Source: Bacillota bacterium
GTDB taxonomy: Bacteria; Bacillota; Sulfobacillia; JAIMAT01
NCBI GenBank assembly: GCA_029961055.1
Contig: JASBVM010000002.1
Coordinates: forward strand, 1-64,000
Length of the DNA: 64,000 nucleotides
Reading direction: 5' to 3'
The notes under the pieces were generated by a model. It was not told the DNA's origin, did no database searches, and saw only the letters and a list, made by a program, of their open reading frames with translations. The translations under genes and the position numbers were made by a program. Every line of letters starts with the position of its first letter. The first letter of the stretch is position 1. Positions 8,044 through 16,429 of this stretch are shown here, piece after piece.

Positions 8044-9405
8044 ATGGCGGGGTCCGGCTTCCTGGGAGCGTTGCGGCCGCTGGCGCGGTCGCTCATCCAG
8101 CCGCTGCGCAGCCTCAGGAAGGAGCGGCAGCGCGCGGAGGCGCGCCGCTTCCTGAGCGCCGTGCGGCGGATCGAGCGGGTGGCGCCGCCGCGGGGCCGCC
8201 GGGTGGTGGCCATGACCTTCGACGACGGCCCGGCCGCCACGCCCGCCGTCCCCGGCGACGGCACCCCGCTGACGGAGGCGATCCTCCGCGTTCTCGAACG
8301 CTACGGGGCGCGCGGCACCTTCGACGTGATCGGCTCCACCGCCGCCGGCTACCCCGACGAGCAGGGCGCGCCGGGCACGGTCTACTGGAGCGGGGTCCGC
8401 TACGACCACTACCCCGCCTTCGGCCGCGACGCCGAGGGCGGGGCGGAGGCGCAGCCGGGGCTGATCCGGCGCATCCTCGAGGCGGGCCACGAGCTGGCCA
8501 ACCACTCCTACAGCCACATCGCCTTCGGGCCGGCACGGCTGGTCTACGGGCGGCGGGCCTTCCTGCCCGGCTTCGACGCCTGCGTCGCCGACGTCCGCCG
8601 GCTTCACCAGCTGATCCTGGAGCGCCACGGCTACGCGATGCGCTTCGGCCGGCCGCCGCACTACATCGACCCCACCGCCGACGGGCGGACGGCCTACGAC
8701 GTCTACGCCGCGGTCGGCTACCAGTACCTGGCCGCCAGCTTCGACGGCGGCGGCTGGCTCCCGTCGACCGGGGACTACGCGCGCGACGTCCGGCGCATGG
8801 TGGAGCCGCTGGAGCGCGCGCTGGCCGCCGACCCCGAGGCGCTCAACGGCCGGATCATCTTCGAGAAGGACGGCTACGACCAGTCGCTCCAGAGCCCGGT
8901 GGCCGACGGGCTGCCCGCCCAGCTGGAGCTCCTCCGGCGCCACGGCTACGAGGTGATCCCGGTGCGCGAGCTCCTGGAGCTCTCCGCCTTCGCCGACGTG
9001 GCACCGGAGGAGCCGGTGGCCCGGGCGGCGCGGGCGCTTCTCGACGCGGGCCATCCCGTCGCCTACCGCGACAACTCCCTCCAGCCGGAGAGGAAGCTCT
9101 CCCTCGGCGAGCTCCTGCGCATGGCGGTCCCGCTCGCCCGTACCCCCGGGGCTCCGGCCACCGGCCCGGCCTTCTACGCGGCGGCCGCCCGGCAGGCGGA
9201 GGTGGCGGCGCCGGCGCGCCGGGCCTTCGGCGACCCCGCGCCCGGCGGCGAGTGGCCCTGGGAGCGGCGGGTGAGGCGGGGGGAGCTCTCCCGCTTCCTG
9301 GGGATCGCCCCGGAGGGCCTGCCCGGCTCGCCGGAGGAAGAGGTGACCCGCGGCGAGGCGCTCCTCGCCCTGGCGGCACGGCTGGCGCGCGGCGCGCAGC
9401 GGTGA
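8044..9405 (+). CDS. NodB-like polysaccharide deacetylase-fold protein with a C-terminal region reminiscent of SLH repeats
   Basis: The product is 453 residues from ATG 8044, preceded by GGGGGAGGGGGAGGGGAG. Residues about 55-330 have NodB hallmarks: VVAMTFDDGPA, GTFDVIGSTAAGYPDE, GHELANHSYSHIAFG and the late RIIFEKDGYDQS strand. There is no signal peptide; the N-terminus is basic and weakly hydrophobic (FLGALRPLARSLIQPLRSLRK). The last 120 residues contain two stretches, YRDNSLQPERKLSLGELLRMA and RGELSRFLGIAP followed by EVTRGEALLALAARLA, that resemble degenerate S-layer-homology segments, but I would not call an SLH domain. The DD and H-x3-H type metal ligands appear present. It ends the envelope region, 58 bases from the convergent ABC permease. 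Confidence 0.75.
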   Translation: MAGSGFLGALRPLARSLIQPLRSLRKERQRAEARRFLSAVRRIERVAPPRGRRVVAMTFDDGPAATPAVPGDGTPLTEAILRVLERYGARGTFDVIGSTAAGYPDEQGAPGTVYWSGVRYDHYPAFGRDAEGGAEAQPGLIRRILEAGHELANHSYSHIAFGPARLVYGRRAFLPGFDACVADVRRLHQLILERHGYAMRFGRPPHYIDPTADGRTAYDVYAAVGYQYLAASFDGGGWLPSTGDYARDVRRMVEPLERALAADPEALNGRIIFEKDGYDQSLQSPVADGLPAQLELLRRHGYEVIPVRELLELSAFADVAPEEPVARAARALLDAGHPVAYRDNSLQPERKLSLGELLRMAVPLARTPGAPATGPAFYAAAARQAEVAAPARRAFGDPAPGGEWPWERRVRRGELSRFLGIAPEGLPGSPEEEVTRGEALLALAARLARGAQR

Positions 9406-9463
9406 TCCCGGGCTTGCTCCCGCCGGGCGGCCGGCGGCGCGGCCCGACCCCCCCTGGCCACGG

Positions 9464-10249
9464 TCAGCCGTTCCGGTGGAGCCGCCCGGTCCTGAGCGCA
9501 TAGCGCTCGGCGGCGCGGAAGGCGGCGTAGCCGGCGGGGATGGTGACCAGGGCGAAGGCGACGAGGATGGCCAGGGTGGGCAGGAGCTGGACCAGGCCGG
9601 CACCGTGCAGGAGCGCGGCCCGCTCCGCCCGCAGCGTGTAGGTGGCCGGCGAGAGCCAGGAGAGCGGCTGGAGCCATGCGGGCAGCGCCGAGACCTCGTA
9701 GTAGACGCCGGAGACCAGGAGAAGCGCGCCCTGCACGATGTGCGTCGCCTGGGCGCCCCGCTCCGGCGACATGAGCGGCAGGATGGCGGCCACGAGGCCG
9801 ATGCCGACGAAGCTGGCGCTGGCCACCAGCAGGACCACCAGCGCGGCGCCCAGGTCGGCGGCGCGGAGCGGCACGCGGAAGAAGAGCGCCACCACCCCGA
9901 GCACCAGCGCCGTCCGCAGGGTGGCGTAGAGCACCGCCCAGCCGGAGACGCCCAGGAGGTAGGTGAGCCGCCGGATGGGCGCCATGAAGGTGTACTCGAT
10001 GGTCCCCTCCCAGCGCTCCCACTGGACCGAGTTGGCCACCTCGTTGAAGATGATGGACAGGAAGTTCCAGAGCAGCGCCCCCACCAGCAGGTAGAGCACC
10101 ATCGACGGCCCGGTGCGGACGCCGATCAGCGCGATGGTGACCGCGTTGACCACGTTGTAGAAGAAGTCCACCGCCTCCCAGCTCAGGTACCGGCGGACCA
10201 GGTTGAGGTTCCGCTCCACCAGCCCCCAGCCGGCGCTCAGCTCGTGCAT
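9464..10249 (-). CDS. ABC-2 type exporter permease
   Basis: ATG 10249 gives 261 residues with six hydrophobic segments. The segments are near VNAVTIALIGV, LVGALLWNFLSIIFNEV, YATLRTALVLGVVALFF, ALVVLLVASASFVGIGLVAAI, HIVQGALLLVSGVYY and LPTLAILVAFALVTIPAGY. This is the layout of DrrB/NodJ-like ABC-2 permeases. The gene overlaps the end of the ATPase gene by 13 bases, so the two are co-translated as one exporter. The substrate is unknown. The DrrAB family includes antibiotic, lipid and polysaccharide exporters, and the attenuator-like leader upstream of the ATPase favours drug export. Confidence 0.88.
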   Translation of the reverse strand: MHELSAGWGLVERNLNLVRRYLSWEAVDFFYNVVNAVTIALIGVRTGPSMVLYLLVGALLWNFLSIIFNEVANSVQWERWEGTIEYTFMAPIRRLTYLLGVSGWAVLYATLRTALVLGVVALFFRVPLRAADLGAALVVLLVASASFVGIGLVAAILPLMSPERGAQATHIVQGALLLVSGVYYEVSALPAWLQPLSWLSPATYTLRAERAALLHGAGLVQLLPTLAILVAFALVTIPAGYAAFRAAERYALRTGRLHRNG

Positions 10250-11130
10250 CGGAGAAAGACCTCCTCCATGCTGGCGTCCTCGCTCCCCGCGAAGCGGCGC
10301 TTCAGCTCCGCCGCCGTGCCCTCGGCGACGACGCGGCCGCGGTCCAGGATGGCGATCCGGTCGCAGAGTCGCTCCGCCTCGTCCATGTCGTGGGTGGTGA
10401 GGAGGATGGTGGTGCCGCTCTCGCGGTGGACCTCGCGCAGGAACTCCTGCACCTCCCGCTTGGAGCGGGGGTCGAGCCCCGTGGTCGGCTCGTCCAGGAG
10501 GAGCAGGTCGGGCGTGGTCAGGAGCGCCCGCGCCACCGCCACCTTCTGCTGCTGGCCGCGGGAGAGCGTCTCCACGCGGGCGCGCAGCTTCGGGCCGGGC
10601 AGGCCGAGCCGGTCGAGGACGGCCGCGCCGCGGCGGCGGGCCTCCTCGGGGTCGAGGGCATAGAGGCGGGCCGCGTAGAGGAGGTTCTCCCAGACGGTGA
10701 GCGACTTGAAGAAGGAAGCCTCCACCGAGACCCGGTTGATCCGCGCCCGGACCGCGGCCGCCTCGTGGACCACGTCGTGCCCGAAGACCTCGAGCCGCCC
10801 CTCGTCGGGGAGGAGGAGCGTGGCCAGGAGCCGGATCAGCGTCGACTTGCCGGACCCGTTGGCGCCGAGGACGCCGTAGATGCTGCCGGCGGGGACGGTC
10901 AGATCGACGCCGCGCAGCGCCTCGACGACGCGGCTCCGCCGCCGGAACCAGCCGAGGAGGCCGCCGGGGGAGTCGCCGCCTTCCTCCGGCTCCTCCTCCA
11001 GCGGTTCCTGGAAGCGCTTGATCACGCCGGTGCAGCGGACGGCCGGGCCTCCTGCCGGCCCCCGGGCGGGAGCAGCCGCCGGTGCCTCCGCCGGCGCGGG
11101 CGACCTGTGCGGCGGTGTGGAGGGGTCCAT
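10237..11130 (-). CDS. ABC exporter ATPase, DrrA/NodI-like
   Basis: ATG 11130 has GAGGAGG seven bases upstream, giving 297 residues. In-frame ATG 11145 and TTG 11148 lie on or before that ribosome site and are unlikely starts. An Ala/Pro-rich N-terminus and an acidic insertion (EPLEEEPEEGGDSPGG) precede the ATPase. Walker A is GANGSGKST, the signature is LSRGQQQKVAVARALL, Walker B is LLLLDEPTTGLDP and the switch His is in LLTTHDMDEAERLCDR. All catalytic residues are present. It powers the permease encoded immediately downstream. Its 5' leader contains the MRLRF peptide gene and two hairpins, suggesting expression is controlled by attenuation rather than only at the promoter. Confidence 0.92.
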   Translation of the reverse strand: MDPSTPPHRSPAPAEAPAAAPARGPAGGPAVRCTGVIKRFQEPLEEEPEEGGDSPGGLLGWFRRRSRVVEALRGVDLTVPAGSIYGVLGANGSGKSTLIRLLATLLLPDEGRLEVFGHDVVHEAAAVRARINRVSVEASFFKSLTVWENLLYAARLYALDPEEARRRGAAVLDRLGLPGPKLRARVETLSRGQQQKVAVARALLTTPDLLLLDEPTTGLDPRSKREVQEFLREVHRESGTTILLTTHDMDEAERLCDRIAILDRGRVVAEGTAAELKRRFAGSEDASMEEVFLRCTS

Positions 11131-11154
11131 GCTTCGCCTCCTCATCAAAGAACG

Positions 11155-11184
11155 GACGGTCCCGGTCAGGAGGCCGGGACCGTC
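11155..11184 (-). terminator. Terminator-like hairpin between leader peptide and ABC ATPase (putative attenuator)
   Basis: On the minus strand GACGGTCCCGG (11184-11174) and CCGGGACCGTC (11165-11155) form a perfect 11-bp stem around an 8-base loop. The sequence after it is CGTTCTTTGATG, a weak T-rich stretch. The loop reads CCTCCTGA on the minus strand and contains the complement of the AGGAGG of the ATPase ribosome site less than 20 bases further on. The element could therefore act on transcription, translation or both. Confidence 0.6.
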
Positions 11185-11206
11185 TGCAAGGCTCGTTCGG
11201 CTGGCC

Positions 11207-11235
11207 GACGGCGGTCCGATCCGCCGTCAGGACCG
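11207..11235 (-). promoter_or_regulatory. Mutually exclusive stems at the end of the leader peptide gene
   Basis: GACGGCGG (11207-11214 on the plus strand) and CCGCCGTC (11221-11228) form a perfect 8-bp stem with a 6-base loop, and the stem contains two bases of the leader stop codon. An alternative stem, CGGTCC (11212-11217) with GGACCG (11230-11235), uses part of the same bases, so only one can form. A ribosome that stalls early in the leader and one that reaches the stop codon would leave different structures free. This is the expected logic of attenuation, but the folding is inferred by eye. Confidence 0.45.
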
Positions 11236-11331
11236 ATGGGAACCGGGGTACCCGACCGTTCGCCTCCGGAGGCCGCAGAAAGGGCGCCGGAGAAGAGCGT
11301 TGGACTGGAGCAGGGAGAACCGGAGACGCAC
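11227..11331 (-). CDS. Leader peptide beginning MRLRF, putative macrolide-responsive attenuator peptide
   Basis: GTG 11331 is preceded by AGGAGGTGA with a five-base spacer, the best ribosome site in this part of the window. It opens a 34-codon frame that ends at TGA 11227. The peptide starts MRLRFSLLQSNALLRRPFCG and ends in GYPGSHRS. MRLR is the minimal sequence known to arrest ribosomes carrying erythromycin, and the ErmD leader contains MRLRFPTLNQ, so five leading residues match. The gene lies between a promoter at 11420-11450 and two hairpins ahead of an ABC exporter, the standard place for an induction leader. The frame, ribosome site and hairpins are seen directly; drug-dependent stalling is inference. 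The transcription start and the lack of other homologs are untested. Confidence 0.7.
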   Translation of the reverse strand: MRLRFSLLQSNALLRRPFCGLRRRTVGYPGSHRS

Positions 11332-11419
11332 GGGGGTCACCTCCTCGCACGCCCGCGGCCCAGGACGGACCGGCTCGGGCGCGAACGGCGCCGGCCGGAA
11401 GGCGGCCGGCAGCGCGCGG

Positions 11420-11450
11420 ATTATACCACGGCGGGCGGCGGTCCCGTCAA
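11420..11450 (-). promoter_or_regulatory. Sigma-A-like promoter for the leader peptide and ABC exporter
   Basis: On the minus strand TTGACG (11450-11445) is followed after 19 bases by TATAAT (11425-11420). TGG directly before the hexamer makes an extended -10 (TGNTATAAT), which can compensate for the long spacer. Transcription would start near 11413, about 80 bases before the leader GTG. Confidence 0.7.
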
Positions 11451-11550
11451 AGGGGCCGACGGCCATCTGGAAAACGGACCAAAAACGGCTTGAACTGATC
11501 GGAACCAGTGTGAAAACACGTTGCAGGCGACGATAAGAGTTGATCTCGCG

Positions 11551-11580
11551 TTGACCGTCCCTCCGCCCGCCCAGTATAAT
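11551..11580 (+). promoter_or_regulatory. Sigma-A-like promoter of gltB
   Basis: TTGACC (11551-11556), an 18-base spacer, and a consensus TATAAT (11575-11580). The start of transcription would be near 11587, leaving about 40 bases of leader before the GTG of gltB. This start excludes the upstream in-frame ATG at 11579 as initiator. The stretch 11346-11626 otherwise holds only this and the divergent promoter. Confidence 0.8.
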
Positions 11581-11626
11581 GCGCATCAACACCCCTGGGC
11601 CGCCAGGGTGGAGAGGGGGGCGGGGG

Positions 11627-14600
11627 GTGCCGGAGAGGATCCGAGGGATCGGGGACGAGAGCGATGCCTGTGCGCTGGTGCTGGTGGTGCGGCGGGAGGC
11701 GGCGCCTGCCCGCGACCCGCTGGAGACGGCGCTGGACGCCCTGGAGGCGATGGACCACCGGGCCGGCTGGGTGGGCGAGGGGGCGCTGCGGGAGGGGGAC
11801 GGCGCCGGCCTGATGGTCGACCTGCCCCGGGCCGTCTGGGCCAAGCGCCTGGCCGAGGCGGGCCTGGACCCGGGGCTGGTCCGGCGGGGCGACTTCGCCG
11901 TCGCCCACCTCTTCCTGCCGGGGGGCAGGGCGGCGGTGCACGAGACGGCGGCGCTGCGCGCCCGGGTCCGCGAGCGACTGGCGGTGGAGGGCTTCCGCCT
12001 GCTCGCCGAGGCGCTGGACCAGGTCGACGCCGCCGCGCTGGGTCCCAGGGGGCGCGCCGAGGAGCCGCTGTTCTGGCAGCTGGCCGGGCTTCTTCCCGGC
12101 GAGCGGGCGGGCGGCGAGCAGGGCTGCTGGCACCTGGCCAACCTGCTGGAGCGCCGCTTCGGGGCGGCCGGGCTGGAGGTGGTCTCCTTCAGCACCCGGG
12201 CGGCGGTGTACAAGGTACGGGGCGGTGCCGGGACGCTCCGCTCCTACCACGGGGACCTGCGCGATCCGGCCTTCGCCACCCGCTCGGCACTGGGTCACAG
12301 CCGCTACTCCACCAACACCACCAGCACCTTCGCCCGGGTCCAGCCCTTCTGGCAGCTGGGCCACAACGGGGAGATCAACACCATCGCCCGCCTCCGCGAG
12401 GAGGCGAGGCTGGTCGGCATCCAGCTGGCACGGGACGGGTCGGACTCCCAGGACCTGGACCGCGTCCTGGCGGCGCTCCTCCACCGCCACGGCTTCAGCC
12501 TCTGGGAGGCGGCCGAGCTCCTGCAGCCGCCGCTCCACAACGAGATCTTCACGCTGCCGCCGGCGCTCCAGGACCTCTACGCCTGGCACCGGCAGGCCTG
12601 GGGGCCCTACGCGCAGGGACCGGCCGCGCTCCTGGCGCGGGACGGCGACCGCTTCCTGGCCGCCGTGGACGCCCTGGGTCTCCGGCCGCTCTGGCGGCTG
12701 GAGACCCAGGCTTCGATCGTCTACGCCTCGGAGCCGCGCGTCCTCCCCTTCGCCGACCTCTCCGCCGAGCCGGTCCCGCTGGCGCCGGGGGAGAAGAACG
12801 GGATCCTCCTGGCCCCGGCGGGCGCGCGCTGGCTCGACCAGCCTGCGCTCCGCCGGGTGATCCTGGCCGAGCGCCGCAGGAAGGGCTTCCCCTCCGGTTT
12901 CCGCCGCGCCGCCCTGGAGGCGGGACTCCGCCCCCGGAGCCTCTCCGCCGGCCCGGTCCGCGCGCCGGAGCGGGCGGCGCCGGTCGAGGGCGCGGGAGCG
13001 GCCGCCGCGGCGGGCGACGGCCGGGACGGCCGGGCCGGCGGTCCGCCCAACGACCGGCCGCTGGAGGCGGGTCAGGGGATGCGCCTGCGGGACGCCTGGG
13101 CGCGGCGGCAGCCGCTCCTGGCGGCGCTGGGCTGGGGACCGGAGGACGTCCGCCTGGCGCTGGCCGAGGCGGGCAGCGGCGGTGAGCCGGTCGGGTCGCT
13201 CGGCTACGACGGGCCGCTGGCCGCACTCAGCCGGCAGCGGGTCAACCTGGCCGACTTCTTCCACGAGACGGTGGCGGTGGTGACCAACCCCGCCATCGAC
13301 CGGGAGCGGGAGGTGGAGCACTTCTCCACGCGAACGCTCCTGGGCCGCCGGCCGCGGCTCGACCACCCGGCCGACCGGGAGGCGCTGGAGCTGCGCCTGC
13401 CGCTCCTCCTGGGCGGCGCCGCCGGGGGGCGGAGCTGGCTTCCTCCCGAGCGGGAGGCGGCGGTGGCGGCCGACTTCGGCACCTGCCGGCTGGAGGACCT
13501 GCTGGCGACCTTCGCCCGCCGGGGCGAGCGGCTGCTGCGGCTGGAGCCTTCCTTCGGCGAGAGCGAGGGGCCCCGGCGGGCCGTGGAGCGGCTGGCGACG
13601 GCGGCGGTGGAGGGCGTCCGCGCCGGCGCCGCCGTCCTTCTCCTGGACGACCGCGGGCTCTTCGCCGACGGGGCGCTGCCCCTGGACATCCACCTCGCCC
13701 TGGCGGCGGTGGACCGGGCGCTCCGCCTCGCCGGGCGGCGGCGGGGGACCACGCTCCTGGTCCGCTCCGGCGCGCTGAGGAACCTGCATGACCTGATGCT
13801 GGCCATGGCGCTGGGCGGCGACGCGCTCAACCCCTACCGGCTCTTCGAGGTGGGGGCGCGGACGGCCGCCGACGCGGGCGCCGGCGGGGACGGCGCGGCG
13901 ACGCCCGAGGCGCTGGAGGCGGCGCTGAGGAAGCTCCTGCGCGCCCTGGCGGCCGGCATGGAGAAGGTGCTCTCCACCCTGGGCATCCACGAGCTGCGCG
14001 GGTACGGCCGGCTGATGAGCTCGGTGGGCCTGCCCGAGGAGCTGGTCGCCACCTTCGGCATGCCCGCCTTCGTGCCGGCGCCCGCCGGGGAGGGCTGGGC
14101 GCGGCTCGCCCAGGATGCGCTGGAACGCTACCGGATCGCCCGGGGCGAGGGCGACGACCGGCTCGCCCAGCCCCCGCGCTGGCTCGGCCAGGTCTGGCGG
14201 CTCGGTGGCGATCTGGCGCAGGGGCGGCTGGCACCCGGGGAGTACGAGGAGCGGCTCCAGGAGCTGGCGGAGAGGGAGCCCATCAGCCTCCGCCACGCGC
14301 TGGAGGTGGCGACGCCGCTGGAGGGGGTCGCGCCGGAGGAAGTGGACCTCTCGGTGGGGCCGCACGCGCTTCCTTTCGAGATCAGCTCCATGTCCTTCGG
14401 GAGCCAGGGCGAGACGGCCTACCGGGCCTACGCCGAGGCGGCGGCGCGCCTGAACATCGTCGCCCTCAACGGCGAGGGCGGCGAGATCCCCGATCTGGTC
14501 GGCCGCTACCCGATGAACCGGGGGATCCAGGTGGCCTCGGGCCGCTTCGGCGTCCACCGCGCGCTCCTGGAGGGCGCCTGGATGGCGGAGATCAAGATCG

Positions 14601-16360
14601 GCCAGGGCGCCAAGCCCGGCGAGGGCGGCCACCTCCCCGGCAGGAAGGTCTCCGAGCAGGTGGCGCGGGCGCGCAACGCCCGCCCGGGCGTCGACCTGAT
14701 CTCGCCGTCCAACAACCACGACCTCTACTCCATCGAGGACCTGGCCGAGCTGATCGCCACGCTGAAGCGGGTCCGGCCGGGGCTCCGCGTCGCCGTCAAG
14801 GTGCCGGTGGTGCCCAACATCGGCACCATCGGCGTCGGCATCGCCAAGGCGGGCGCCGACGTGATCACCGTCTCGGGCTTCGACGGCGGCACCGGCGCCG
14901 CCCGCCTCCACGCCATCCGCCGCGCCGGCCTGCCCGTGGAGATCGGCGTCAGCGAGGTCCACCGGGCCCTGGTCGAGGCCGGCCTCCGGCAGCGGGTGGA
15001 GATCTGGGCCGACGGCGGCGTCAAGTCGGCCGAGGACGTCCTCCGCCTGATGCTGCTCGGCGCCAACCGCTGCGGCTTCGGCACCATGGCCATGGTGGCG
15101 GTGGGCTGTACCGCCTGCCGCTCCTGCCAGACCGACACCTGCCACGTGGGCATCGCCACCCAGATCCGCGACCGGGCGGAGGCGCAGGCGCGCGGGCTGC
15201 GACGCTTCGACCCCCTGGACTACGAGGAAGCGGTCCGGCGCCTGGTCCGCTTCTTCACCGCGCTGGGCGAGGCGCTGCGCGCCCGGGTGGCGGAGCTCGG
15301 CGTCCGCCGCGCCCAGGAGCTGGTCGGCCAGAACTGGCGGCTGGTGGCGTCGCGGGAGCGGCAGCGCCTCGGCCTCGGCCACCTGCTCCGGCCGGCGGCC
15401 CCGCCGCCCGCCCCTTGCACCGGCGAGGGCCGCACCCCGCCGGAGAGCCCGGCGGCGGCGGGGTGCGGGACGGCGGCCGGCGCGCCGGGCGCCGGGCAGG
15501 CGGGCACGCGGGTGGTGGCGGCCGCGGGCGGGTCCGGGGCGCCCCTGGAGGAACCGGGGCGGCTCCTCATCCGGCAGGGGGAGGAGCCCGCGCCGGAGGG
15601 GGAGAGCGCCGTCGCGCCGCGTGACCTGCTCGAGGCCTTCGCGCCGCGCACCCGGGTGGAGGTGAGCGACGGCATCGCCGCCCAGGGCTTCGCCGCCTTC
15701 AGCCTCCGCGGCGAAAGCTGGCACGCCCGCGGCGGAGCCCAGGACGGCGCCGCCCGGACCGCCCTGGGCGGGCGCGTCGTCGTCCTCAAGCGGCCCAACG
15801 GTCGCGGCCGCTGGGTGGGGGGCCACGTGGGGAAGGGCTTCGCCTACGGTGCGCAACGCGGGCTCTTCCTGGTCCAGGGGAGCGCCGACGCCCGCTTCGG
15901 CATCCGCCTCTCCGGCGCCGACCTGGTCCTGGGCGGCGAGCCGGCGGGGCCGATCCGGGACGAGCTGGGCTGCATCGCCGCCCGCGCCCAGATCAAGGGC
16001 TTCGGCTTCGAATACATGACCGCCGGGCGCGCGGTGGTCCTGGGCGACCCGGGGCCGTGGCTCTGCTCGGGGATGACCGGCGGCGTCGTCTACCTCCGGC
16101 ACGAGCCCGCCTGGGGGCTGGACGAGGCGGCGCTCCGGCGGCGCATCGCCAAGGGGGCGCGCGTCCGCCTCCGGCCGCTGGGCGAGCAGGGGCTGTCCGA
16201 CGTGCGGGAGCTGCTGGGCGAGTACGCCCACGAGCTGGAGGCGTCGGGTCAGGAGGAGGAGGCCGCCCGGGTGCGGGGGCTGGCCGCCGCCGCGGGGGAG
16301 CACTTCCTGGCGCTTCTCCCGGAGGTGGAGCAGGTCGATCCGGCGATCTCCACGGAGTAG
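11627..16360 (+). CDS. gltB: Glutamate synthase large subunit
   Basis: GTG 11627 follows GGAGAGGGGGG and gives 1577 residues, close to the usual 1500. It makes glutamate from glutamine and 2-oxoglutarate. The N-terminal amidotransferase has its nucleophile in ESDAC (Cys15), normally exposed by processing, with HSRYSTNTTSTF near residue 223 and GHNGEINT. The FMN synthase domain starts near 914 (LPFEISSMSFGSQGE) and contains EIKIGQGAKPGEGGHLPG and SGFDGGTGAARL. The 3Fe-4S ligands are in GCTACRSCQTDTC near 1160. A Gly-rich C-terminal beta-helix begins near 1331. An Ala/Gly-rich insert at about 1255-1320 (PPAPCTGEGRTPPES onward) separates the last two domains. No gltD lies beside it, so electrons must come from a small subunit elsewhere or from ferredoxin. 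Confidence 0.95.
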   Translation: MPERIRGIGDESDACALVLVVRREAAPARDPLETALDALEAMDHRAGWVGEGALREGDGAGLMVDLPRAVWAKRLAEAGLDPGLVRRGDFAVAHLFLPGGRAAVHETAALRARVRERLAVEGFRLLAEALDQVDAAALGPRGRAEEPLFWQLAGLLPGERAGGEQGCWHLANLLERRFGAAGLEVVSFSTRAAVYKVRGGAGTLRSYHGDLRDPAFATRSALGHSRYSTNTTSTFARVQPFWQLGHNGEINTIARLREEARLVGIQLARDGSDSQDLDRVLAALLHRHGFSLWEAAELLQPPLHNEIFTLPPALQDLYAWHRQAWGPYAQGPAALLARDGDRFLAAVDALGLRPLWRLETQASIVYASEPRVLPFADLSAEPVPLAPGEKNGILLAPAGARWLDQPALRRVILAERRRKGFPSGFRRAALEAGLRPRSLSAGPVRAPERAAPVEGAGAAAAAGDGRDGRAGGPPNDRPLEAGQGMRLRDAWARRQPLLAALGWGPEDVRLALAEAGSGGEPVGSLGYDGPLAALSRQRVNLADFFHETVAVVTNPAIDREREVEHFSTRTLLGRRPRLDHPADREALELRLPLLLGGAAGGRSWLPPEREAAVAADFGTCRLEDLLATFARRGERLLRLEPSFGESEGPRRAVERLATAAVEGVRAGAAVLLLDDRGLFADGALPLDIHLALAAVDRALRLAGRRRGTTLLVRSGALRNLHDLMLAMALGGDALNPYRLFEVGARTAADAGAGGDGAATPEALEAALRKLLRALAAGMEKVLSTLGIHELRGYGRLMSSVGLPEELVATFGMPAFVPAPAGEGWARLAQDALERYRIARGEGDDRLAQPPRWLGQVWRLGGDLAQGRLAPGEYEERLQELAEREPISLRHALEVATPLEGVAPEEVDLSVGPHALPFEISSMSFGSQGETAYRAYAEAAARLNIVALNGEGGEIPDLVGRYPMNRGIQVASGRFGVHRALLEGAWMAEIKIGQGAKPGEGGHLPGRKVSEQVARARNARPGVDLISPSNNHDLYSIEDLAELIATLKRVRPGLRVAVKVPVVPNIGTIGVGIAKAGADVITVSGFDGGTGAARLHAIRRAGLPVEIGVSEVHRALVEAGLRQRVEIWADGGVKSAEDVLRLMLLGANRCGFGTMAMVAVGCTACRSCQTDTCHVGIATQIRDRAEAQARGLRRFDPLDYEEAVRRLVRFFTALGEALRARVAELGVRRAQELVGQNWRLVASRERQRLGLGHLLRPAAPPPAPCTGEGRTPPESPAAAGCGTAAGAPGAGQAGTRVVAAAGGSGAPLEEPGRLLIRQGEEPAPEGESAVAPRDLLEAFAPRTRVEVSDGIAAQGFAAFSLRGESWHARGGAQDGAARTALGGRVVVLKRPNGRGRWVGGHVGKGFAYGAQRGLFLVQGSADARFGIRLSGADLVLGGEPAGPIRDELGCIAARAQIKGFGFEYMTAGRAVVLGDPGPWLCSGMTGGVVYLRHEPAWGLDEAALRRRIAKGARVRLRPLGEQGLSDVRELLGEYAHELEASGQEEEAARVRGLAAAAGEHFLALLPEVEQVDPAISTE

Positions 16361-16429
16361 GCGGCAGGAGGCGGGCCGATGGGAGATGCCGCGCGGCCGC
16401 TCTGAAGGGCTCGCCGCCGCGGCCGACGA

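Noticed and set aside
9040-9405. SLH domains at the end of the NodB-like protein
   Set aside because: The resemblance is limited to two short stretches without the normal SLH spacing or the TRAE motif.
11130-11340. T-box riboswitch upstream of the ABC ATPase
   Set aside because: GGGTACC and GTCCC elements looked suggestive, but there is no full AGGGTGGNACCGCG antiterminator or stem I specifier. A coding leader with an ideal ribosome site explains the region better.
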